Source: Halorientalis persicus
GTDB taxonomy: Archaea > Halobacteriota > Halobacteria > Halobacteriales > Haloarculaceae
Direction of reading: 5' to 3'
NCBI RefSeq assembly: GCF_900110215.1
Contig: NZ_FOCX01000013.1
Coordinates: forward strand, 62,001-126,000
DNA: 64,000 nt
This document shows, piece by piece, positions 1-6,593 of this stretch. Position 1 is the first letter of the stretch; the number at the start of each line of letters is the position of its first letter. The notes under the pieces were generated by a model that was given only the letters and a program-made list of their open reading frames with translations, was not told the DNA's origin and ran no database searches. Both the position numbers and the translations under genes were made by a program.

Positions 1-496
1 GTTATCTCATCCCTGTCTTGCGCGACATACGCGAGGGAATAGTGAGAATCATCGGGATGATGGTAATAGACACGGGCAGTCATCCAATCAAGGTAGGCAA
101 CAGACCGAATTAAAACACACTACATCCAGTGGTGGTCGAACACGTTCAGCAGGACTACTGACACGCGCATTATCTATACTGTCCAAATGTATATGGCGGA
201 AGATGAGTATGAGAACCGGTGAATGACGCCTTAGACTGCTTAGAAATGGACGTTGAGATGTTCCCGGCACCCCCTCTTGTGCTGTTAGGGACCGCGCGCA
301 GCGACGCGAGCACGGTGGACCGCCGTGAGGCGCGCGATGCGCCGAGCGCAGCGCTCCGTCGTCCCCGCGAGTGACGCCTGGAGCGAGCGGGGGCTCGACA
401 GACGCCTGCGTCTGTCGGTGGCGCCGCGCGCTGTACGAGACGCCTGTCCAGCCGGCCAGCCACCACGGGTGACGGCAAAAAAAGGGCGGCGGGTCG
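1..496. other. Non-coding GC-rich stretch with hairpin
   Basis: No reading frame here looks like a protein. Bases 280-480 are very GC-rich with recurring gagcgag-type words, and contain a perfect 9-bp stem with a 2-base loop at 397-416 (gacagacgc/gcgtctgtc). It lies downstream of the OB-fold gene and could belong to its 3' end or to a structured RNA. The same composition recurs at 1690-2500. Confidence 0.5.
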
Positions 497-1603
497 TCAG
501 CCGTCGAACCGTTCAAGCGCTCGGTCGACGTCCACCGTTTCGACCCACGCGTGGGTGTCTGATTCGACATCCCAGGGTGCCACCGACGGATCGTCGCTTG
601 CCTGCCCCGTCCGGTGCATCGGCCCATCACCGCGTTCCTCGATGGTGATGTCCGTGTGCTGACCAGTGATGGCCAGGCAGGCCTTCCCGTTCCACTCGTT
701 GACCATCACCTCTTCCAGCCGGACTCGGTCACCCACGCGGAGGGTGGGCATCCCGTTGGACTGGTGGGACTTCGACCAGTAGACGAACTTCCGCCGTTCG
801 CCTTCGTCGTCTTCCAGGTATCCCGCCTGGAACTGGCCGACCGCCGGCGTCTCGAAGAGGTAGTCGACCTCGGCTTCGACCGTCGTCTTCCAGGTGGTGA
901 AGACGTCGATTTCATCGAACGTTTCTGCCACATCGAACAGCCGCTGGAGCGCCCGTTTGACCCCGAGTGCTCCGTCGAAGGCGTCAGCCCCATCGAGGAC
1001 GCGCTGTGCAACCAGCTTCGCGAGGCCAGCCCGCCCCAGCTGGATGTCGTCGCCCATCTCGTCTGCCAGTGAGGACGCCACCTGGTTGACCGCCGCGAGT
1101 TCGTCTTGTTGCAGCCACCCACGGGGATCGGCCTGCTCCTGGGGATCCACGTCGGGACGCTCGTCGGCCGTCGTCTGCTGGTAGGTCGTGTCAACCCCAC
1201 TCTGCACTCTGGAGGATGCCGCCCGCTCGAGGCCGGCCGCATCTGCATCACGAGCGACCTCGCGATGGCGCTCCATTTCGGCTTCCCGGCTGACCCGCCG
1301 TTCCTGCTGGGCGAGCGTTTCACCGTGTCGGCGATCCCGACCAACCGCCGGATCACGCGTCCAGTCGTAGTCGTTCTGACGCTCGTAGTAGTTTCCACGC
1401 GAGTCGATCCCTTTGTTCGGTCTGAAGTCCAGCTCGTCGCCAGCCTGCGTTTCGGCGACGTCTTCCAGAATGTGTTCCGGCCCACTGACCTTGTCGGCCA
1501 GCGACACCGTCATCTGTTCCTCACGCGGATCGCGCTCCTTCTCCGCCAGTGCGCCTTTTTCAGTCGTCGATGCCTTTTTGTGCGAATGGTTGTTACCGTA
1601 CAT
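497..1603 (-). CDS. OB-fold (RPA-like) DNA-binding protein
   Basis: About 368 aa. The C-terminal third (residues about 230-335) shows an RPA-type OB-fold pattern: a TVEAEVDYLFETP start strand, then a core with KFVYWSKS, LRVGDRVRLEEVMVNEWNGKACLAI and a closing strand. The N-terminal half is acidic, rich in Arg, Glu and Asp, with probable helices around 60-130. Such proteins accompany replication genes on haloarchaeal plasmids and are presumed to bind single-stranded DNA; the exact role here is inferred. An upstream in-frame ATG would add 8 residues; the start at MYGNNHSHKK is preferred because the extra residues look non-native. The gene is isolated, with structured non-coding DNA on both sides. 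Confidence 0.7.
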   Translation of the reverse strand: MYGNNHSHKKASTTEKGALAEKERDPREEQMTVSLADKVSGPEHILEDVAETQAGDELDFRPNKGIDSRGNYYERQNDYDWTRDPAVGRDRRHGETLAQQERRVSREAEMERHREVARDADAAGLERAASSRVQSGVDTTYQQTTADERPDVDPQEQADPRGWLQQDELAAVNQVASSLADEMGDDIQLGRAGLAKLVAQRVLDGADAFDGALGVKRALQRLFDVAETFDEIDVFTTWKTTVEAEVDYLFETPAVGQFQAGYLEDDEGERRKFVYWSKSHQSNGMPTLRVGDRVRLEEVMVNEWNGKACLAITGQHTDITIEERGDGPMHRTGQASDDPSVAPWDVESDTHAWVETVDVDRALERFDG

Positions 1604-1694
1604 TGTAGTAACCCTGAAGGCGCTCACGCGCCCGACACCGCGATGCTACTACATCGCGGATTTCCTCGACGTCACGTCCAACAGACCCATCTGT

Positions 1695-1745
1695 GCGCTC
1701 TCGCTCGCGCCTTCGCGAGCGCCCCCTGGGCGCGAGCGAGAGCGC
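1695..1745. repeat. 17-bp perfect inverted repeat
   Basis: Bases 1695-1711 and 1729-1745 are perfect reverse complements (gcgctctcgctcgcgcc and its complement) with a 17-base spacer. As RNA on either strand this forms a very stable hairpin. It lies about 90 bases upstream of the OB-fold gene start, so it could be a transcription barrier, a regulator-binding palindrome or an RNA element. Confidence 0.75.
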
Positions 1746-2109
1746 GCCTGAGAAGCGGACCCCTTTCCAGCACCGCGCGCCGTCCTGCCGAGCGGTGCGT
1801 GGCCGACCGTGGGGAGGCCACGGGCTAGCGAGCGGGGAGCACCGCGACCCGCGAGCAGCGAGGCAGGGCTCGGAAGACGAACGGAGTGAGTCTTCCGGCG
1901 ACCTGGCCGGAGCGAGCGTCCATCGGGATAAGCCCGCTCGTGTCCGGCCCGGACTGCAGGTCCGTGTCCAGTGTGACTGTCGTCGAGGCAAACTCGCGTC
2001 AGCGAGGACAACTCGGCGGCACAAAGCACTGGAACGCGAAAGCCTGCGAGGGGCGCAACCGACGGGCTTACCCGATGGCGTCGAGGGCACATTCATTTTA
2101 GCCCGGAAC

Positions 2110-2135
2110 GGGCGCTCGCGGTGCGGAGAGCGCCC
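2110..2135. repeat. 8-bp inverted repeat
   Basis: gggcgctc at 2110-2117 pairs with gagcgccc at 2128-2135 across a 10-base spacer, within the same GC-rich non-coding stretch. Confidence 0.55.
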
Positions 2136-2263
2136 GCACGCCCGGAATGGTCGGTCGCGAGCGACGCGGAGGCCGGTAAGCGGCGAGCGGGGCGAACCGT
2201 TGGGACACACCAGTCTTCTGAGTGAGTCTCCCGGCCGATCGAATCGGGCCCCTGGCGGACTGT

Positions 2264-2378
2264 GAGGGCGAGCCCGGGTCGCGTGGTGGCAGTAGTCTCT
2301 CTGCGGGCCCTATCTCGAGTGCTGGCGGCTGACCGAGAGATATCCCGTCAGAGAGACCGCGACCCGGGCGAGGGCTCA
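2264..2378. repeat. Long nested inverted repeat (stem-loop)
   Basis: Several arms nest around one centre: gtgag (about 2263) with ctcac (about 2375); cccgggtcgcg 2273-2283 with 2358-2368 (11 bp); gtctctctg 2295-2303 with 2349-2357 (9 bp); cggg 2304-2307 with 2344-2347; and tatctcg with cgagagata near the tip. The collinear pairing over about 115 bases suggests a long imperfect hairpin rather than chance. The 13-mer agtagtctctctg of its left arm recurs at 5160-5172, near the replication origin. Confidence 0.65.
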
Positions 2379-2567
2379 CGGAGTGTTCGACACCACCGAC
2401 GTTCACATCGGAATCGGAGTCCTCCCAGTGGGACTCCTTCCAGTGCCGTCTCCGGTCGGGGCAGGGTCTGTTGGTCACCAGTCCTCACGAGCGAGCGAGG
2501 GACAAGCTGGGAACGATCGAGAGCCAAAAGGAATCGAGCTACCGAAACATCATCAGACTGCAATTAG

Positions 2568-2921
2568 TCAGCTGTTACCGGCGACCAGGTCCTCAATGAA
2601 CCGGAACCCGTTCACGAACGTCACCGAGTCCCCGTACCCTTCACTCGCGAGCACGGTCTCGGCCCCCTCGCCGGCCGCGATATCGGTCGTGTAAATATAG
2701 ACCTCGGTTACCGTCCCCGCGCTGAGATGCTGGGCAGCGAGGGCGGCGAGGGCGGCGTCCGCACGCTCGACCTCGTCGGCAGGGCGCTCGTCTGCGTTCG
2801 CGATGTACCGCTGGACCCCGTCCATCACTCGCGAGACAACCGGTTCGGAGAACTCGAGCGGCGCCGCAACCGTCGCCCAGCCCTTGTCGATCGCGGCGTC
2901 GACGGTTCGGTGGAAATCCAA
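2568..2921 (-). pseudogene. 5'-truncated PIN-domain protein remnant
   Basis: The frame gives 117 residues from a TTG codon. Its sequence lines up end to end with the C-terminal two thirds of the PIN protein at 11185-11733: a region with VVSRVMDGVQRYIA matching EIMDRVHERLAKFE, then ALAALAAQHL matching LPAAAVMLLG, then VYIYTTDIAAGEGAE matching IGILIDDRNAERS, then a closing helix FRFIEDLV matching WDAIEYME. The N-terminal segment with the first catalytic Asp (LDTSF in the intact copy) is missing and no replacement start with it lies upstream. I infer a broken or domain-lost relative. It could still be expressed as a small protein. Confidence 0.55.
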
Positions 2922-3021
2922 CGGGTGACAGATTCTAGCGTGGATCGGTAAGTACAGACGAGCAACCGAACCCCTGAAAAGGGAAAAGTAGTAGCTTCAG
3001 ACTGAGAAAACGCGAGTGAGT

Positions 3022-3030
3022 CGTTTATAA
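3022..3030 (+). promoter_or_regulatory. TATA box of small membrane protein
   Basis: tttataac lies about 26-30 bases ahead of the ATG at 3052, the spacing expected for a leaderless haloarchaeal transcript. Confidence 0.5.
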
Positions 3031-3051
3031 CCAGATACCCAATCCAAAGGT

Positions 3052-3246
3052 ATGACTCGAAATGAGAGAGAAGAGTCGAGTCGGTTGGTGAGTACAGACA
3101 CAAAGATAACGGCAGTCTTTGTGGTTCTTGGATTAGCTCTCTGGTATGGCTCAACGACAGTGACTGAGAGCCGACCCATTCAGTTTGCTCTCCTTCTCGG
3201 AGTCGGTATTATTGTTCCGACCCTGATCAACGAACTGCGAGACTAG
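3052..3246 (+). CDS. Small two-helix membrane protein
   Basis: 64 aa: a charged N-terminus (residues 1-17), then two hydrophobic segments at about 19-34 (ITAVFVVLGLALWYG) and 42-58 (PIQFALLLGVGIIVPTL), ending in ELRD. A TATA-like box at the right distance supports a leaderless gene with this ATG. Lower GC than its neighbours. No family is recognised. It lies between the PIN remnant and the cdc6 gene; a role in the replication module is unproven. Confidence 0.55.
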   Translation: MTRNEREESSRLVSTDTKITAVFVVLGLALWYGSTTVTESRPIQFALLLGVGIIVPTLINELRD

Positions 3247-3405
3247 TAAACTAACTATGGTTTCTGAGTATGCAAATTACTGAAAAGGCAATACAGAGGT
3301 GTGCGTAGAAACACAGTAATTCGCTCAGACAAAGGAGCGAACAAGTTCGTACGCTGTTCTAGCATAAAGGGAGGATCTAACCACCAAGGCGGGCGGTCAA
3401 GGCAA

Positions 3406-3477
3406 GAACGCACAGCGAGTCGAATCTTATTGTGTCGAGCGGAGCGCTCTCGTTGCCGTGGAGTTCGCTGTGCGTTC
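3406..3477. repeat. 13-bp inverted repeat next to cdc6
   Basis: gaacgcacagcga (3406-3418) and its exact complement (3465-3477) flank 46 bases that contain the palindrome gagcgctc. It ends six bases before the first origin-box-like sequence. It may be a cdc6 terminator, a small RNA, or part of the origin. Confidence 0.65.
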
Positions 3478-3482
3478 GGACC

Positions 3483-3531
3483 TTCCACTGGACGCACCTC
3501 CGATGGAGCTTACATCGGACGTACCCCCGTC
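3483..3531 (+). repeat. Two tandem origin-recognition-box-like repeats
   Basis: A good copy at 3509-3531 (cttacatcggacgtaccccc followed by gtc) and a weaker copy at 3483-3502 (ttccactggacgcacctccg) share the pattern ttacattggacNtaccccCG with the three copies upstream of cdc6. The C-run (G-run on the other strand) is typical of haloarchaeal origin recognition boxes. They abut the cdc6 stop codon. Confidence 0.65.
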
Positions 3532-3533
3532 AC

Positions 3534-4799
3534 CTACTCCATTTTCGGTCGCAGCAGATCCTGGATTAAGTCCTTGATCCGACTCTCATCGGCAAGATTG
3601 TCGAGTACGGTCTCAGCTTTGATCTCCAGTTCGTAGCGGTTGGTCTTCCCAAGCCCCTGGCCACGGCCCTTCGTCGTCTTTGCCAAGATACCCGAATCAG
3701 CAAGATCGTTGAGCTTGTCGCGGAATCGGCGTTCAGAGATGTCCTTGGCGTCGATATGCTCACAGAACACTTCGTACAGCGAGTACAGATCCTTCGTCTC
3801 CGGCAACTTAGTGCCGGTTACTGTCGCGTGCGTCACGGTCAAAAGCGCCAGCGCACGTTGGAGCGGGAGTGACTTAATCCCGCGCTCGACGGCAGCCCGC
3901 TCAAGATACTCGTGGGCGTTGCGGACGTGCTGCTCGGTGACCTCAGATTCGCCCTCATCGTCGGCGAACCGACAGGCACGGAACAGCAGCTTGATTGCCT
4001 CACGAGCGTCACCGGAGTCCTGAGCGGCGAGCGCACTGGTGAGTGGGATGGCATCGTCAGTGAGCACGTCGCTCTCGAGTGTTTGCCACGGCTCGTCCTC
4101 ATCGTCGATGTCGGTGTCACGAAGGGCACCGGCCGCGCGCCGAGCCAAGATGTCTCTGAGTTGGTTGGCGTCGTATGGTGCGAACTCGATTTCGTCCTCG
4201 CCGAGCGAGGAGCGGACGTCGGCGTCTAGGCTCTCGCGGAACTGGAGGTCATTCGTGATGCCGATAATCGAGAGTCGGACGTCGTCGGGTTCGGCGCGAG
4301 GGAGCTCGTAGAGGATGTAGTCATCGGTGCCGATGGCGTCGATCTCGTCGAGGATGACGATCACCGTGCCGCCGATCGCCTCGAGTTCGTCGATAATCAT
4401 CGACAGCAGCGTCTTCTTCTGGTAGCCGCTTGGGAGTTCCTCGCCTGGCCCGTAGCGTTTTTCTCGGAGTGCCTTCAGGAGATGCGTCATTACGTGGTAG
4501 CTCTTGTCCATCCCCTTGCAGCGGACGTGGACGACGTGGAGGTCGAGGCCGTTGTCGTTCGCGAAGGACTGCAGTTGGTTCGTCTTTAGTTTGACGCCGA
4601 CGGTCTTTCCCTGGCCCGTCGGGCCGAACACAAACGCGTTCAGCGGCGTCGAACCCATCGCTGCCGGCTTCAGTGTCGAGTGGAGTTGGTTCAGTTCCCC
4701 TTCTCGCTCGGGGAGCGAGTCGGGTTGGTACGTCTGGGTGTTTGGGTTGAGTCGATCTAAGTCGACGAAGATCGAGTCTTCATCCCCGAACGAACGCAT
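3534..4799 (-). CDS. orc1/cdc6: Orc1/Cdc6 replication initiator
   Basis: 421 aa, the normal length for archaeal Orc1/Cdc6. It is an AAA+ ATPase that binds origin recognition boxes and starts replication. Visible: Walker A GPTGQGKT (residues 59-66), Walker B VIVILDEIDAIG (about 147-157), a sensor region with GITNDLQFRESLD, and a C-terminal winged-helix domain from about residue 310 (FCEHIDAKDISERRFRDKL, then LAKTTKGRGQGLGKTNRYEL). Origin-box-like repeats flank the gene on both sides, with the inverted pair and AT-richer DNA upstream, which is the usual haloarchaeal initiator-origin arrangement. It probably drives replication of this plasmid or element. The start MRSFGDED is the most natural one. 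Confidence 0.93.
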   Translation of the reverse strand: MRSFGDEDSIFVDLDRLNPNTQTYQPDSLPEREGELNQLHSTLKPAAMGSTPLNAFVFGPTGQGKTVGVKLKTNQLQSFANDNGLDLHVVHVRCKGMDKSYHVMTHLLKALREKRYGPGEELPSGYQKKTLLSMIIDELEAIGGTVIVILDEIDAIGTDDYILYELPRAEPDDVRLSIIGITNDLQFRESLDADVRSSLGEDEIEFAPYDANQLRDILARRAAGALRDTDIDDEDEPWQTLESDVLTDDAIPLTSALAAQDSGDAREAIKLLFRACRFADDEGESEVTEQHVRNAHEYLERAAVERGIKSLPLQRALALLTVTHATVTGTKLPETKDLYSLYEVFCEHIDAKDISERRFRDKLNDLADSGILAKTTKGRGQGLGKTNRYELEIKAETVLDNLADESRIKDLIQDLLRPKME

Positions 4800-4864
4800 T
4801 GAGGCAATGTGTGGGTTGGTGGGTCATAACCCTGTCGTCCGAGTGGTACGGTGACGTCCGCGTT

Positions 4865-5138
4865 ACGGGGGTGCGTCTAGTGTAAGCTGGTGGTGGTGTG
4901 GTATCAGATCAGATCGATCAGACCCGGGGGACGGGGGTGCGTCCAATGTAAGAGTGGAACGATAGGGACAGAGAATCCATCACACGTCAGATCTAACTTT
5001 GGCCAGGGGAAGGCTTATTACACCACTACTCAAACAATATCTGTACTCCGCAAGACTTTGCGGTGTAGGTAGGTGTTGGTTGCTGGTTGTGAAAGTCGGA
5101 CTAGAGCTTCGTGAGTTTACATTGGACATACCCCCGTC
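4865..5138. other. Candidate replication origin upstream of cdc6
   Basis: Two boxes in one orientation (4865-4886 and 4930-4952, acgggggtgcgtcNaNtgtaag) face one box in the other orientation (5116-5138, tttacattggacatacccccgtc). Between them, 4953-5115 is poorer in GC than the surroundings and contains a 6-bp hairpin with a four-base loop at 5048-5063 (ccgcaa/ttgcgg). Inverted G-run boxes around an unwinding element, next to a cdc6 gene, match known haloarchaeal origins. Function is inferred from architecture. Confidence 0.8.
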
Positions 5139-5423
5139 CCCCGGGAGGTAGCGGAAACAGTAGTCTCTCTGTTTAAGCCGAGAGCATCAACAGCCGTGTC
5201 CTCGATCAACTCTTCCAACACGGAAACCGTCACAGCCGGGGGACTCCTCGATGTAGCGCGTCCAGTATGTCGCGAGGTCAGCAGGGTTACAGCGTACGTA
5301 CAGTTGCACGGGCCTTACAGATGCTCGAGTTCGACCTGGAATCGCGGGAGCGCTGCAAGCGGGATTCCTCCAGAACGGTCACCCATGGTCAGGTATTCGT
5401 GCAAGACTGCCTCCAGTGTCCCG
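5139..5423. other. Non-coding, possibly decayed minus-strand frame
   Basis: No intact gene. On the minus strand two adjacent frames look partly protein-like: one ends near 5315 in RFQVELEHL, and another runs on through QLYVRCNPADLATYW toward 5200. They could be halves of a frameshifted gene, but neither has a start. The 13-mer agtagtctctctg at 5160-5172 repeats one arm of the stem-loop at 2264-2378. Confidence 0.3.
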
Positions 5424-5993
5424 TCAGTCGAGCTCGTCCGGATCCGGCAGATCGACCTCGACACCCTCTCCGGGGTGTTCGAACTCGTCGGGGTCGATGG
5501 CATCCCAGTCGGTCTGTTCGGCTGGGGTTTGCTCTTGCTCCATCGACGCCGTCCTTTCTTGCTGGTCGCGATCGAGTCGGTCCTCGATCCGATCCAGTTG
5601 AGCACTGATCTCGGTGACAGTCTGCATCCGTCGCTCGAGTGCGGTCAGCTGATCGGCGACGGTTGCCAGGTCGTTTTCGATTGTCTGGATTTCCTCCATG
5701 GAGGAGTCTGCGTTGAGAAGATGCGCAGCAGCCAAGCTAATCAGAATCCGGAGTGTCGTCGCTTTGTTCGTCGAGAAGGTATCCCCCACGGCGTCGACAA
5801 ACGTCTGTTCCGTTGGGGAGAGACGGGTTGCATAGGTTGTCCCCTCTCCAGTCTCGTTGCCAGTCGGTGACGATGGGGACTCGTACTGTTCTAGTATGTC
5901 CTCGGCAGCGGCGATGATCGCTTCGACATTCGCATCGCCGTCGCTAACACTATCGATGTCGCTGGTATACTGATCCATCGATATTCTTACCAT
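5424..5993 (-). CDS. Acidic coiled-coil protein of unknown function
   Basis: 189 aa, very acidic. Residues about 60-95 form a hydrophobic helical stretch (TEQTFVDAVGDTF, then ATTLRILISLAAAHLL), followed by a predicted coiled coil (about 100-145, with EIQTIENDLATVADQLTALERRMQ) and an acidic, Pro-containing tail ending DLPDPDELD. No family is recognised. Lying between the origin and the coupling protein, and with iteron-like repeats upstream, it could be a partition, accessory relaxosome or replication-control protein; this is inference only. The start could also be at the ATG 15 bases downstream (MDQYTSD). Confidence 0.6.
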   Translation of the reverse strand: MVRISMDQYTSDIDSVSDGDANVEAIIAAAEDILEQYESPSSPTGNETGEGTTYATRLSPTEQTFVDAVGDTFSTNKATTLRILISLAAAHLLNADSSMEEIQTIENDLATVADQLTALERRMQTVTEISAQLDRIEDRLDRDQQERTASMEQEQTPAEQTDWDAIDPDEFEHPGEGVEVDLPDPDELD

Positions 5994-6593
5994 CTCTGCC
6001 CGCCCTCAAATAAATTTCTCTCCACCTACACGAACCGTCAGCTCAACCTCTCTTGTTCCCTCCTTCCTCCCACGCTATGACGGGAACCCTGTTCTCTCTC
6101 AGCCGTCTGATATGCCAGATCGCTGGCTGCTCTCTGAACCCCCTGTTTCGTCTGGTTCTCCTCCAGTTCTACCGCCTATATCACTCTATACCATCGAACA
6201 GTCGAGGCAATCCAGCAGAGAAGGAGGAATCTGCAGAGGGTCGCTAATAGATGTTACATCCGTAACCGGCAGTCCAAGCTATATTTACAGAACCGGGATA
6301 TATGCCCGAATACGTAGAGCCGTATTGCGGTTTTTGCTGTAAACAGCATTTTCGAGCGAAAATAGAGGCTGTTTTCGAAATGAGGAGGATAGAGCGAAAA
6401 CCACACTAAGGGATGGGGGTAGAATTGTTTACAGTGGTGTAAACAATCTCCCTTTCAGAAGGGTGTTGAAATCACCGTTGTCTTGCGGTTCTATCGTGTT
6501 TACGTCTGGATTTCATATCATAATACTGTGGGAAATGTGGAGTCAGGCGGAGCGAAAAGAGAACAGCTGCGGTTTGAAATTGATTTGGCTAGG
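5994..6593. other. 600-bp intergenic region with iteron-like repeats
   Basis: No convincing gene. The part next to 5993 should hold the promoter of the coiled-coil gene. Bases 6336-6558 hold repeated tgtaaaca and agcgaaaa words and two palindromes, annotated separately. GC is lower than in the flanking genes. Confidence 0.6.
6336..6558. repeat. Iteron-like cluster tgtaaaca / agcgaaaa
   Basis: tgtaaac-type words occur at 6339, 6427 (inverted), 6438 and 6497 (inverted). agcgaaaa occurs at 6355, 6393 and 6551. Two palindromes lie inside: attttcg-ag-cgaaaat at 6348-6363 and attgtttaca-gtgg-tgtaaacaat at 6424-6447, plus gctgtaaacagc at 6336-6347. The density suggests a protein-binding array such as a centromere, oriT or operator. 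Confidence 0.6.

Larger units (their letters stand above)
1628..2567. other. 0.9-kb GC-rich non-coding region with stem-loops
   Basis: All frames give Arg/Ser/Pro-rich translations typical of antisense or non-coding GC-rich DNA, unlike the acidic proteins around it, so no gene is called. It contains several strong inverted repeats, annotated separately, and repeated gagcgag/gcgagcgg words. It separates the OB-fold gene from the PIN remnant. It may be a structured RNA locus, a decayed element or part of the replication region. Confidence 0.5.

Noticed and set aside
2098-2478. 126-aa minus-strand frame in the GC-rich region
   Set aside because: Arg/Pro/Ser-rich and non-acidic, unlike haloarchaeal proteins; the frame is explained by GC-rich structured DNA.
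6053-6342. Short plus-strand frames between the coiled-coil gene and the coupling protein
   Set aside because: Overlapping frames with Ser/Arg/Leu-rich translations and no haloarchaeal composition; the iteron-like array lies further right.
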